This document shows positions 30,635-41,560 of a DNA stretch of 64,000 nucleotides, one piece after another; the first letter of the stretch is position 1, and each line of letters begins with the position of its first letter. The position numbers were made by a program, and so were the translations under genes. The notes below the pieces were generated by a model. That model did no database searches. It worked only from the letters and a program-made list of their open reading frames with translations, and was not told the origin of the DNA. Origin of the DNA: Eukaryota sp. TZLM1-RC (Eukaryota; Metamonada: BaSk clade); contig JAUPSS010000013.1 in NCBI GenBank assembly GCA_040285825.1, positions 310,001-374,000 of the forward strand. Reading direction: 5' to 3'.

Positions 30635-31034
30635 TATATACGTGTAAGTAAGGCATACTTAGAAAGCCTTACTGATTGATACTGTAACAATCAATCAATA
30701 ATTTTTTTTGTAAAATTTTTTGTGATGTGCTGTAAGTTTTGATTTTGGTATGCACAAGTGTTGCGTGCAGACGAGTATTGGGGACTGACATCTCTGAATA
30801 GGTAATAAACAATCAATAATTCAAAATCTATTGTTTCAAGTGCAGTTTCTGATCGATGTAAGGAACCCAAACAGATGCTGACCTAATTCACTTCTAATTG
30901 TATAGTTTTATGTTTGCACTGATGACGTTTACAAAACAATCACAATATATAAAACAATCATTTTTACCTCAAAAGCAGCACTTTTCCCATACTCCATTAT
31001 TTTTCTCTCCACCTGTCACTGAATTTTTGCCATT

Positions 31035-31511
31035 ATGCCCGCTCCATCTGTTCAACTTGAGGTACTGTCACCTTCTAATTACAAGGATTCTCTCTTCACA
31101 AAAGACGAAATTGCCCAGTTTCTCTTTGTGAGTCTGGAACGTTTTGGAGATCCTTTAGAGGACATCCATAAGTGCCTGGATTATGCCTTCTCTGACAAGC
31201 CAGGCTTTGGCGGTGTATGTCTAGTCGCTTATCGTAAGAAGGAAATTCTTGGTGTTGTCGTTGTGAATGAAACCAACTTCAAGGGTTACATTCCTGAAAA
31301 CATTCTTGTTTACATTGCTGTGAAAGCTTCAACCCGTGGCCAAGGTATGAGTTCATCATTTTTAACCAAAGGTATTGGTAAATATCTACTTACAGAAACC
31401 AAGAAGCAAGTCAAAGGAGCCCTCGCCCTACATGTGGAACCTGACAATCCTGCAAGATTCCTGTATCAATCAGTAGGATTTAGCAACAAATATCTGGAAA
31501 TGCGTTGGTAG
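31035..31511 (+). CDS. GNAT N-acetyltransferase, right-arm copy, with a 27-nt intron
   Basis: Exons 31035-31344 and 31372-31511 code 149 residues, the same as the left-arm copy as far as I can compare. The intron is 27 nt (31345-31371), GTATGAG...CAAAG. Because 27 is a multiple of three, the unspliced frame is also open and would insert nine residues (MSSSFLTKG-like) in the middle of the RGQGIGKYLL acetyl-CoA motif, which would disrupt the loop. This argues strongly for splicing. The start ATG follows a segment shared with the left copy for about 65 bp; further upstream the promoters differ. Substrate unknown. Confidence 0.87.
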   Translation: MPAPSVQLEVLSPSNYKDSLFTKDEIAQFLFVSLERFGDPLEDIHKCLDYAFSDKPGFGGVCLVAYRKKEILGVVVVNETNFKGYIPENILVYIAVKASTRGQGMSSSFLTKGIGKYLLTETKKQVKGALALHVEPDNPARFLYQSVGFSNKYLEMRW

Positions 31512-31634
31512 TTGAGCATGATTGAATCCTGCTTTGAACTGCTTTTTTTCTCAAATAACAACTGTAAATATTTTTTGTTCGATAAACTCTTTGTGATTAA
31601 ATGGTGTTTCCTTTTTATAAATTGATTCATTTAT

Positions 31635-31856
31635 GTGGAATTACACTACCTTAACACAATCAATATCATCCAATTTAATTCTTCTGTTATTAAAGGAGGC
31701 GTTTTTGCCCTATTCATTATTTTTAAATTGAAAGGATATTTCAACAATAGAAAGAATTTGGTTGTTCAGAAAGATTTTCCTTTAAATTATTGTCAGAAAG
31801 AGGTAATCAAATGTAATGTAAACGAACTCCTTATATTCCAAATCAATTCCTCGTAG
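31635..31856 (+). CDS. Conserved 73-codon ORF downstream of GNAT (right copy)
   Basis: Mirror copy of 29378-29599 with one residue change. Possible small membrane protein, or chance open frame in the GNAT 3' region. Confidence 0.25.
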   Translation: MELHYLNTINIIQFNSSVIKGGVFALFIIFKLKGYFNNRKNLVVQKDFPLNYCQKEVIKCNVNELLIFQINSS

Positions 31857-31927
31857 TGCACCTGCAGTCTATCACAAAATTTTCTCAATTAATCTTATAA
31901 TTGTAGGTAATCTCTTCAATTATTTAA

Positions 31928-34570
31928 ATTTAAATTATTTAATTTCGTTAATATTTCCGAAGATTTAACTAATATAGCACCGAGAAATCAGTCATCCGAG
32001 AAATTAAGTAAAATTTTTGAAGACAAATGCTTTGACAACAAATGGTCCAAGGCTTTGTCAGCTTTAAGTCCCGGAGTCAAAGCACCGAACAATGAAAATA
32101 CAATAGATAAACTGAAAATACTTCATCCTTATGAAGACCCTATAATGGATCAAAATTTTTACGGCACATACTGGGAAAATTATCCATTGATGCCATCAGA
32201 AGTTTTTTCGGTTATCAAAAAGAGACCTCGTGGTAAGTCTGCCGGACTTTCTGGTATTACTATTGATCATGTAAAAGCCGCGATTATTTCTTCAGAAGAT
32301 TGCCTTGGTTTATTGACCAAATTTTTCAACCAAATATTATCTGGTCAACGCAAATACCCAGAAGAATTAAGAAGTTCTCGTTTGACTGCACTTGTCAAAA
32401 ATTCAAAAATGGATGTTCGTCCTATTGCAGTCTCTGAGAGCTTACACAATATTTTTTCTGCGTGTTGCTTAAGCAGGTTCAATGAAAAAGCTAAAAAGAT
32501 TTTATTACCCTTTCAATATGGTATAAATACTACAGATGGAGTCTCTTCAGCGATTTTTGCTACTGATGTCTTATTTCGTCAAAATGAATCCAATGTTTGC
32601 ATGTCATTGGATTTTAGTAATGCTTTCAATTCGCTAAGTCGTCGCAGTATCCATGGTGCTCTATTGCAATATATGCCAGAATTAATACCATATTTTCAAT
32701 CAACATATTGCACATATTCTAATTTACATTTTGGTAACAACATTTTGAGTTCATCAAGTGGCGTAAAGCATGGAGATCCGTTAGGACCTCTTTTGTTTTG
32801 TTTGGCCATTCATCCTATTCTACTGCAAATTCAAGAGATGTTTCCTTCGCTAAAAATGATTGCATATATGGATGATGTTGTGCTTATTGGTGATTTAAAT
32901 ATTGTGAAAAAAGCAACTGTATGTTTTAAAGAATTATTTACCAAAATTGGTCTCCGACTTAATTTACTTAAATGTGTTTTGTTATCGAATTCTCCAGTTT
33001 CCACAATAATTGATGATATTGAAATTCAAGCCAAATTATATTCAATTGATGCTATTCGTCATTTGGGTTCATTTTTAGGAAATAATGATGAAATTACCAA
33101 AAAGTTGTTTGAAAAGTTGAACTCAATTTCTGACAAAATTGACCGAATGATGAATTTAGATATAAAAAAACACATCAAATTTACCATTATAAGACTGTGT
33201 TTTAGTTCCAATTTTAATCTTATATTTCGATCTACAAATCCTCTCGTCACTAGACCTTTGGCTCAAAAGTTTAATGAGTTACGTGCAAAAGTTCTGTCTC
33301 AATTACTGGGATGTAAAATGTTTCAAATTCCAGATCATGCTTACCTTAGTCCACATTATGGTGGTTTAGGGTGGACGAAGGCTTCTATTCTTACCTCGTG
33401 TGCTTTTGTTGGTGGATGCAGAAATGCAATCTTTGAGTTTTCCGAAAGATTTGCAGATTGGGAAGATTTATTGATGACAACGCAAAGTTCCACTGTTTTT
33501 GCATTAAATGAAGAAATTTCGAAAATTGATGTAGAAAAATGGAGTCGATGCTTTCCCCAATCATTCAATGGCAATATTCCAGAAAAAAATGTTTTAAATT
33601 TGAAGTACACTCTTCGAACATTACAGAAAAGATTGACTGGAATGTATGAAAAAGATCTTTATAATAATATTTGCAGCTCGGCTGTTTTAAATCAAGATCT
33701 TCACTCATTGTTATTGGAAAAGGGTGTTTGTGAAAACAAGGCGTCAGATTCTTCACTTTTTGTAACCATTGTACCACGAAGATTTGGATTGTGTGCCACT
33801 AATGAAGCATTTGTAACAAAAATGAGATTATATTTGAACATCCCCATTAACCAATTATTATCAAAAGAAAAATGTATTTGTTCGAATTCACCTCAACTCA
33901 CTTTGCGCCATGCTCTAAATTGCTCTAAATTGATAACTTATCGTTCTTCATTACATGATGCTGTTAGAGACACTGTTTTCAATATGGCACAAACTGCAAG
34001 GATATCGTGTATCAAAGAGCCCCTGCTGAAGGAAACACTTTCTCTGAATAATTTTGGTTCTGATGATAGAGGTGATATATACTGTGATTGGATTGATAAT
34101 TCTGAAGCTATTGTTGACTTTGTCTCATGTAATGTTGCAAACGATACTTTGGTTCACAGAAGAAAACTTAATCCTGTGGCTGCTCTGGATTTTAAAGCAA
34201 AAGAAAAACATAGAAAATATGATAAAGAAATTGAAGATGCAAATGTCGATAGAAATACACAGCTGGTTTTTATTGCTTTCCCATTTTCGATAAATGGAAG
34301 ATTATCAGTTGAAGCAGAAACTTTTTTTGGATGACTTCCAAAAAAATGGTGAAAGAAAAAACAATGAAAAGATTTGATATTTTTTTATGGCGTTCACGGA
34401 TTCAATTTGCCATTATTAATAGATTACCGCGGTTTTTCAATCGAATTAGAGAAGCTTTAGCTAGACAGCAAGCAAATCAAGATTTTGTAGAGGAAATCTT
34501 GGTTTAATGATAGTCGTCCCATTAGTTATGATTTAATTTAATCAAGTGTGCAAATTCAATAAATACGAGA
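31928..34570 (+). mobile_element. 5'-truncated family A LINE in the right palindrome arm
   Basis: Exact insertion: the direct repeat aattatttaa lies at 31918-31927 and 34571-34580, and the left arm has a single uninterrupted copy of the site. The 5' end is truncated just upstream of the RT domain and the 3' end is caaattcaataaatacgag. Because only one arm carries it, it entered after the inverted duplication formed. Confidence 0.93.
31990..34505 (+). pseudogene. Family A reverse transcriptase-endonuclease, best-preserved copy
   Basis: Open for 759 codons from 32055 to 34334, and in the same frame upstream to the truncation. It contains the RT core with catalytic AYMDDVVLIGD, thumb-like helices (DKIDRMMNLDIKKHIKF), GGLGWTKAS, zinc motif CICSNSPQLTLRHALNC, RSSLHDAVRD, and the endonuclease residues SDDRGDIYCDWIDN ... 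AIVDFVS ... KEKHRKY. A one-base expansion of a T-run near 34322 shifts the last 60 codons (MKRFDIFLWRSRIQF to the end at about 34505). The lack of an N-terminal zinc domain makes it inactive, but the domain sequence is nearly intact, so the insertion is young. Confidence 0.88.
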
Positions 34571-35517
34571 AATTATTTAATGTTTCAAATTTCTCAGTTG
34601 CTTAATCTTTAAAAAAATGGTATTCAATATAGAATTTCTATTTATTATGAGCACTGGCAAATGATACATTAATTTCAGTCGATCATAAATGTCTTGGCCA
34701 GATTGTATCAATACATAGCACCCACCAACACCAATTTATTTGTATCAAGATGATGAATTATTTTAGATAATAAAAGGTTTTGAAAGATGTAAAACTTTGT
34801 ACGATATGCATGTAAAGAAGAATGTAGATGTTGCTGAAGATCTTTTATCAGTGTGGTAGGAGTTTTGATTTGATAAAATGGATTATGACTAATCAAGAAA
34901 CCAGACCTATTGTACTATGGAAGCAATTTGTGCTTCTAATCCAAAAGTAGAAATGATACGATTGATTTTCCACTATTCACAAATACAATGTCAATTTATT
35001 GATACATTTTAGATGTAACAACGTACGTCTTGTGTACTCACAGGGCCTATTCACAGTGCCAACACCAACATGTTGTTTGCCCAATGCATGGTGTTGGCTT
35101 GGTTCATTACAATTAACACAACCAAAACTGTCAACAATTTTTATCGAGTTTTGGAAGGAATTCAAGTTCAATCACTGTTGATAACTCTTGAAAAGCTCAC
35201 AGCCAAAGTCTGCAAATGTGGAGTGGTGTTAGTAGTGCCATTCAATTGGTCAACTGTTGAATGAAAACTCATTAGCAGACACATAAAAAGTTTAATCGGA
35301 ATTAAATTCTGTTATACATTAAAGAATTGTAAGAGGAAAATAAAATATCTGCTTTGGACATCCTGAAATCACAGTGAAAACCTACAAGCAAATACTTTGG
35401 AAAAAGTGATAACAGAAAAAATTGTAATGGTTTGTCGAGTTGCCTCAGTAAAGATGTTTCTTTCGATATCGAATTTGGAAGTAACATTCTTGGTTCACCT
35501 ACAAAAATAATAAAAAT

Positions 35518-35589
35518 TGCGATTGCCAGGAATCGAACCTGGATCACCCCGGCCACAACGGAGAGTACTTACCATTATACTACAATCGC
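35518..35589 (-). tRNA. tRNA-His (GTG), right end of palindrome
   Basis: 72 nt, the same as the copy at 26151 except in the D arm (TGGTAAGTAC against TGGTCAGTAC). Followed directly by a TTTTT run (read on the minus strand), a normal Pol III terminator. Confidence 0.93.
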
Positions 35590-35774
35590 CACACATTTTA
35601 AATATTGGGTGTCTAAGAAATTGAACGTCCTTTTATAGGATTTCAAAAGTTGCATCCTCTTTAAATTAAATCTTAAATTAAATCTTTAAACGCTAAATAG
35701 ATTTGGATGAACGATAGCTTCTTTTAGAATATCCTCTCTCTCACACAATCATCTAATTGGTGGTTTAACATTCA

Positions 35775-37620
35775 CAAATTGAAATCATTTCAGCATTTTA
35801 TTTTTAATTCATTTGGTCTTAAATCATCTTCTGGTGTGAAGCAAGGTGATCCTTTAGGTCCATTATCGTTTTGTTTAGCTATTCACAAAGCTTTAAATAT
35901 CATTAAGCAAAAATACCCTTCCATAAAAATAGTTGCTTATATGGATGATATAACCTTGATTGGTTCATTTGATTTACTAGAATTGGTTGCTCAAGAAATT
36001 GTCGATTCATATGAAAATATTGGGCTTCATCTTAATGCCAGCAAATGCCTTCTGATTGGTTCTTCTGCTCAAGACCTCGTGATAAACGATTCTATTGTCC
36101 CTTTTACTAATTATAGTAGTGATGCTTTTAAGTTCCTTGGTTGTTGGTTAGGAAACGTGCCTCAAATTCATAATGAATTGCAAATTATTTTGGAAAAAAT
36201 GAAAATTGAACTTGATTCAATTTCTTCTTTAGATATAGAAAAGCATATTAAATTTTTCATGCTTAAAATTTGCTACACTGGGAGAATAACCCACATTTTG
36301 AGATCTTGTGCTCCTTCCATAGCATTAGATTTTTGTCGTTCATTCAATTCATTGAGAACAGAATTTTTTGCTGATTTATTGGATGTAGAACCAGGAATGT
36401 TGAAAAGTCACTTATTTTCTTCAGCAAATTTGGGGGGTATTGGATTTACTAAATCTTCAATTTTGTGTCAATCAGCATTCTTGGGTGGTGGCAAAAATTT
36501 TATTTATGAATTTTCTCGTAGATTTCCTGATGATTCTCACCTGTTAGTCCTCAATTGTAGTCCCTATTTGTATGAGTTATCTTGTGAACTTGAAAAATTG
36601 CCGCCACAAATTTGGACCAAATGTTTTCCTCAATCAATTCAAGAAATTCCAAATCGATCTCTATTTAATTTACAGTTTTGCTGTAAAAAGCTTCAACAAA
36701 AATTGTCAAAGATTTTTGAAAGCTTGGATTTTGATGTTAGACTTGGCTTGGCCAAGAAAAAGAATCCCGCTTTTGCAAATCTTTTACAAGATATGTGTGA
36801 TTGTACTTCTTCTGCCTTAGTAACAACAATTCCTCAAGTTTATGGTACTCTCTTATCCGATTCTGCTTGGACTCTGAATATGAGATTTCGTTCCTTTATC
36901 TGGCCTGATAATTTACCTCATAATTTAATTGGTAAATGTTCTCGAGAAATTACAACTACTCATTTGTTAAATTGTAAACATTTTATTACTTTTAGAAGAA
37001 AGGTTCATGATGCTGTAAGAGACCAGTTATATTGTATGTGTAAATCTCATAGAATTGAATCCTTCTTGGAACCTCTGTTGTCAAATCTGTTTGATGCTGA
37101 AAATGATTTTCATAAGAATAATAGAGGTGATGTCATATTACCTGGATTAGATGGAAGCTTCATTTTATTGGATGTAATGTCTGTTGATCCTTGTAATGCC
37201 TCAAATGAAAGGCTTGTTAATTCTGAAATTCACAATCCCCTTTAAATGCTGAAAATTTTAAATTCAAAAAATACAATGAACCTTTGTCCAATTTGGCCAG
37301 TCTACAGCATGCAAAATACAATTTGTATCCATTTGTATTTACCCTTTTTGGTTCACTTGCACCAACTGCTTTACGTTTTTTGGATGATTTTGAAATGATT
37401 GTAAAGAGAAGAACTGGCAGAAATTTCAACAGATTGTTTTGGCAAAATAGAATTGTGTTTTCTATTTTTAAGGGGATGTTGAAGATGGTTTCTGATGCTT
37501 TGCTTTCTCTTGGATCTCACTATGAGAGAGTTGCATCTAGTGTTTTTGTTTTGGGAGAGATGGATTTTTTAGATGTTGATTTATAGGTTTAGAATAAAAT
37601 TAAATTTAAATAAAAAAAGA
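35775..37620 (+). mobile_element. 5'-truncated family B LINE (B3)
   Basis: The frame is open from about 35779 to 37245 and again 37250-37586 after a frameshift. It starts inside the RT: SSGVKQGDPLGPLSF, AYMDDITLIGS, then CSREITTTHLLNC (one zinc cysteine altered, GKCSRE), RRKVHDAVRD, GDVILPGLDGSFILLDVMSVD, and DLDYL-type end (FLDVDL). Ends in an A-rich tail near 37620. No clear target-site duplication. Confidence 0.85.
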
Positions 37621-37672
37621 TATCAAAAAAAATTTATAGGATTTTTATAAGCTTTTCTTTCTGATCACCTAA

Positions 37673-37700
37673 ATCGTCCAACATTTTACGAAACACGATA
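37673..37700. repeat. Isolated pogo-like terminal repeat motif
   Basis: atcgtccaacattttacg followed by aaacacgata closely resembles the terminal sequence of the pogo-like relic at 48842-48870 and ends at a TA dinucleotide. Possibly the footprint or one end of a lost DNA transposon. Confidence 0.4.
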
Positions 37701-37839
37701 ACGACAGTACATTCTTAATCATGTATTTTGTATTGACACATCCTGAACATTGATGTTCATTAAATACACACGTCTTTTCTGGTAAAATGTTATTGTATTC
37801 TTTCAAGCACTATTTAAAAATGTCAAGTGAATAATTTAG

Positions 37840-38373
37840 TCAACTCTCCATTCTCAACAACTTTTCAATGTTCAAATGACTGCTGTGTACATCACCAAGT
37901 TCTTCAAGCCCTTCAACCCACTCTCCATCCTGATTATCAAACAACTTCTCCAACGGCACCTTACTTCTACCTTTAAGGAATACTAATTTCAACGAGGCCC
38001 TACACATCATCTTCCCTCCGCTGTACATTGTCTGTTCAAGGAAACCCCAATGTCCAGAGATTCCAGTAATTTTGGTTTCTATGTGGTATTTTTGAAATAA
38101 TTTTAACTGCCGTTTATAAGTCACCGCAATGCCCGCTACAACAGGATTGAATTTACCACGACGGCATACCGTTAGTAGACCTGATTCCAGGACGAGTGAC
38201 CAACGAGCAAGTTCAAAGACGACTAGATATGATGCATTATTCATGTGGAAGTTGTAGTCAATATCGTTTAAGGTACATCTAGAGTTGAATCGGAACACAG
38301 AGTCTAGGGGTTGTCGTTTTCCAAAGAGAAGATACTTGATAAAGATGTAAAGGTACCGCAGAATGTAGAACAT
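37840..38373 (-). CDS. Thioesterase-like hotdog-fold protein (THEM6-like)
   Basis: 177 residues. An N-terminal membrane segment (FYILRYLYIFIKYLLFG) is followed by a single hotdog domain. The family motif D-x-D-x-x-x-H-M-N-N appears as DIDYNFHMNNASYL, then FELARWSL and RRGKFNPVVAGIAVTYKRQL. This is the pattern of the THEM6/4HBT_2 group: acyl-CoA thioesterase-like proteins anchored in membranes, whose substrate is mostly unknown. The Asp and Asn residues usual in the catalytic loop are present. The ATG at 38373 supplies the membrane anchor. Two fragments of its 3' end are found elsewhere in the window (20.2 and 49.1 kb). Confidence 0.85.
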   Translation of the reverse strand: MFYILRYLYIFIKYLLFGKRQPLDSVFRFNSRCTLNDIDYNFHMNNASYLVVFELARWSLVLESGLLTVCRRGKFNPVVAGIAVTYKRQLKLFQKYHIETKITGISGHWGFLEQTMYSGGKMMCRASLKLVFLKGRSKVPLEKLFDNQDGEWVEGLEELGDVHSSHLNIEKLLRMES

Positions 38374-38636
38374 CTAAATTTGGAGAGAGGGAGATTGATG
38401 ATGTCAGAGAATAGAGGACTATGTGTAATAAATAAAAAACTATTTTTCCTATTAACAATCAATGTAAAATACCGAGCTTGCAACACTTTCAAGCCACCAC
38501 CCGTGGTGTGTTTCTATCATTCTTCTTCATCAGACAACCATATACGAGCTTCTCTAGTAGATAAACAAATATCGCACTATATATTAACACTAATGTCTCA
38601 TTACATACTCATGTGAAATGTTCACAGTTCAAAAGA

Positions 38637-38810
38637 TGAGTAAACAAAAGAAGTTTACCACATTTACAGGTTAAATGATTAGGCAAATTGTTTGGCCATA
38701 GAAAACAACGAAAACGCATGTTAAAAAACCATTCATTGCTTTAAAAAGTCTACCAATAGAGGGAAATTGAATAACTAAAGCAGCAGCGGAACTATTTATA
38801 TTTATTGGAC
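38637..38810 (-). mobile_element. Family B LINE fragment
   Basis: Minus-strand translation resembles the region before the zinc motif: AAALVIQFPS, then FRCFLWP-like, N-L-P-N-H-L and CKCG. Frames are broken. About 170 bp remain. Confidence 0.6.
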
Positions 38811-38975
38811 TTTCACACTTAACAAAATAAATTCATAACTAATTGGGCGAAATTCATTGAACCAAGTACTAGTTGCTGTCTCGCTAAAGCTTCTCTAATT
38901 TGATTGAAAAACCGAGGCAGTCTATTAATTATGGCCAATTGAATTCAAGGGCGCCATAAAAAGATTCACGACAGG
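38811..38975 (-). mobile_element. Family A LINE 3'-end fragment
   Basis: Matches the terminal codons (GRLNSIGHN-type, FNQIREALARQQ) and the 3' tail (cacacttaacaaaataaatt) of family A, with deletions. Directly abuts the family B fragment. Confidence 0.75.
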
Positions 38976-39640
38976 AGAGCAGGGGAGCAGGTGTTGTTTC
39001 TAACAGTGAGGGATGTGACCTTATATGTTGGCAAACAGAAGTGGAAACAATGCAGCGAGATTAATTATGTATCTAGTCAATTTTGTAACTAGTTTTGGAT
39101 TTAGTCAGTCTCTATTTATATTTATCTGAAGTTTTGTTCAAAAGACATGATTTTTGCAACTTCCATAATGTCAGGAATGGTGTTTCTGGCTCTGACAGTT
39201 GTTGTTCTTTCTTTGTTCATCGCCACCAACGGCCAAACTGAGAGGAGGAACTAAATTTTACATGAACATTGTAGATGAACATTGTAGATTTTCATGTTCA
39301 AACAACCAAGAATGGATGGAATATATCACATCTTTACGTTCTAACTTGGTATTCTGGAATTGCTTCAACATACAGAACTGCAACTAAAACCAAGCTGCAG
39401 TATTCAAATATGCTAATCAATTATGTAAATAATTAAATTGAAAAATGTTAGCGGAAAAAAATCTGTGTCAAAAAATTGAATTTCAACAATACCTACCTGG
39501 ATTTAAAGTTTGTAAATATCATGATGATTGTTTAAATAAACTCAAATGATTGCCACAAACATTAAATTTCTAATTCAGTTCCATTTGAATTCTTCGAAAA
39601 CTATTGGATTATTCAAATAGGACCTTATTCCGAATCCCCA
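38976..39640. other. Mostly non-coding; one possible signal-peptide ORF
   Basis: A plus-strand ATG at 39147 opens a short frame, MIFATSIMSGMVFLALTVVV then LSLFIATNGQTERRN and stop at 39254. It looks like a signal peptide or a single membrane helix with a short tail. The frame 39199-39387 overlaps it in another phase and has no recognised feature. Nothing else is supported. Confidence 0.3.
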
Positions 39641-39800
39641 AACTTCTTGAGCAGGAAGTTTTGAAACTAACTTAATTTAGAATTCATTAGAGAAGCAATG
39701 GCGAAAAAACAAACAGATCAGGATTTTAGAGAGAAATCAATGGTTCATTGCATTTATTTCTATTAGTTCTGATATTATTTTATTAAGTGTTGAATAAAAA
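39641..39800 (+). mobile_element. Family A LINE 3'-end fragment, plus strand
   Basis: Reads REAMAKKQTDQDFREKSMVH then stop, close to the family A C-terminus (REALARQQADQDFVEEILVQ), followed by an AT-rich tail. Confidence 0.65.
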
Positions 39801-40124
39801 AATTATAGAGCAATTACTTTCATAATTTTTTTATTATTAATTCTTTTTCCAGAACTCAAAATACCATAAAATATTGTTGAAAATAGAAGAACATTGGCAT
39901 TGAATTTGGAAATTAGAATGAATTTAGAAATTTTAGAAATACAACTTTGCAGTGATAAGGAAATCAAAGAAGCTAGAACCAGAAATCTTGAAGAGCAATT
40001 ACAGTCTGGAACAAGACTAGATAGTCAGCCCAAAAAAGAAAGTCAACAGCAAAATCAACCCCTCCTTCAAAAATTGCCAGAAATTCAGTAGCATTGTCAA
40101 ATGACTCATACAATTTGTTTACAC

Positions 40125-40480
40125 CCTCATTTTTTCCAACGCTTCGTCAAAAAGTTTTAAAGCATCATCGATCAAGTAGAGGAGTTGGATGGAGAATTTC
40201 TTTAAGAGAAATGGTTACATAGTATGTTTAGTTGATGAGAGAAACACATTTCCAAAGTGTCCCACTTGTTATGACCCAGTAAATGTGTTTCTTGATGTTG
40301 AGAATCCTAGACCATGAATGAGAGAGTAAAATCCTACTGTGAAATGTCATGCTTTGTTAAGATGTCGATCTGATGCCTGTAGAAAAGAATACGATGGAAA
40401 GGATAAGATATGGCATCGTGACAAGTTAGTATGTATCAACATCAAGGCAATAGTAGATAATTTTGTAGAGGATAGCGTTT
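40125..40480 (+). pseudogene. C-terminal RuvC/zinc-ribbon relic of a Fanzor-type protein
   Basis: One plus-strand frame, with TGA and TAA stops near 40317-40330 and a TAG near 40173, reads FFKRNGYIVCLVDERNTFPK-CPTC, then VNVFLDVENPRP, then NPTVKCHALLRCRSDACRKE, then KIWHRDKLVCINIKAIV. This is the order seen at the end of TnpB and Fanzor proteins: a (V)DE-x-x-T-S strand, a zinc ribbon (C-P-T-C ... C-R-S-D-A-C here), and a final N/H-R-D-x-x-A-x-x-N-I helix that carries the third RuvC aspartate. It lacks everything upstream and is cut at 40484 by a family A LINE. Family assignment is from remembered pattern. Confidence 0.5.
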
Positions 40481-40483
40481 TTA

Positions 40484-41494
40484 TTTATTGCATTTGCACA
40501 CTTAATTAAATTAACTCAATACTAATGGGACGACTATCATTGAATCAAGATTTCCTCTACAAAATCTTGATCTGCTTGCTGTCTAGCTAAAGCTTCTCTT
40601 ATTCGATTGAAAAACCGCGGTAATCCATAAATAATGGCAAATTGAATCCGTGAACGCCATAAAAAAATATCAAATCTTTTCATTGTTTTTTCTTGCACCA
40701 TTTTTTGGAAGTCATCCAAAAAAGTTTCTGCTTCAACTGATAATCTTCCATTTATCGAAAATGGGAAAGCAATAAAAACCAGCTGTGTATTTCTATCGAC
40801 ATTTGCCTCTTCAATGTCTTTATCATATTTTCTATGTTTCTCTCTTGCTTTAAAATCCAGAGCAGCCACCGGATTAAGTTTTCTTCTGTGAACCAAAGTA
40901 TCATTTGCAACATTACATGAGACAAAGTCAACAACAGCTTCAGAGTTCTCAATCCAATCACAGTATACATCACCTCTGTCATCAGAACCAAAATTATTCA
41001 ATGACAATGTTTCTTTCAGCAGATGTTCTTTAATACACGAAACTCTTGCAGTTCGATTCATATAAAAAACAGTGTCTCTAACAGCATCGTGTAATGAAGA
41101 ACGATAGGTTATCAATTTCGAACAATTCATAGCATGTCGCAAAGTGAGCTGAGGTGAATTCGAACAAATACATTTTTCTTTTGATAATAATTGATTAATG
41201 GGGATATTCAAATATAATCTCATTTTTGTTACAAACGCTTCATTAGGAGCACACAGTTCAAATCTTCGTGGTACAATGGTTACAAAAAGTGAAGAATCTG
41301 GTGTCTGCTTTTCACAAACACCCTTTTCCAATAACAATAAGTGAAGATCTGGATTTAAAACAGCCGAGCTGCATATACTATTATAAAGATCATTTTCATA
41401 CATTCCAGTCAATCGTTTCTGTAATGTTCAAAGAGTGTATTTTGAATTTAAGTATTTCTTTTCGGGGGTATTGTCATTGAGTGATTGGGGAAAG
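40484..41494 (-). mobile_element. 5'-truncated family A LINE
   Basis: One frame, 41412-40537 (291 codons), stays open from mid-protein to the normal C-terminus ADQDFVEEILIQ. It includes CICSNSPQLTLRHAMNC, SDDRGDVYCDWIEN, AVVDFVSC and REKHRKY. Truncated at about 41494, next to the 3' end of the GH15 gene (41561, same strand). No clear target-site duplication was found. Confidence 0.85.
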
Positions 41495-41560
41495 CTGCGG
41501 AACTAATACGAATGTCTTTTAAAAAAACGTTGAAAAAGAATTGTTTACATTCCTATTATA

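Larger units (their letters stand above)
30635..35640. repeat. Right arm of the giant inverted repeat
   Basis: Mirror of 26098-30408. It contains an extra 183 bp or so at about 30788-30970 upstream of GNAT that the left arm lacks, and a family A LINE at 31928-34570. The outer end is a tRNA-His gene at 35518-35589, with homology continuing about 50 bp past it (cgtccttttatagg against cgtcctttttatgg). Confidence 0.88.

Noticed and set aside
26098-35640. Palindrome as a fold-back assembly artefact
   Set aside because: Arms differ by substitutions, an indel of about 185 bp and two separate LINE insertions with their own target duplications. Not fully excluded without long reads.
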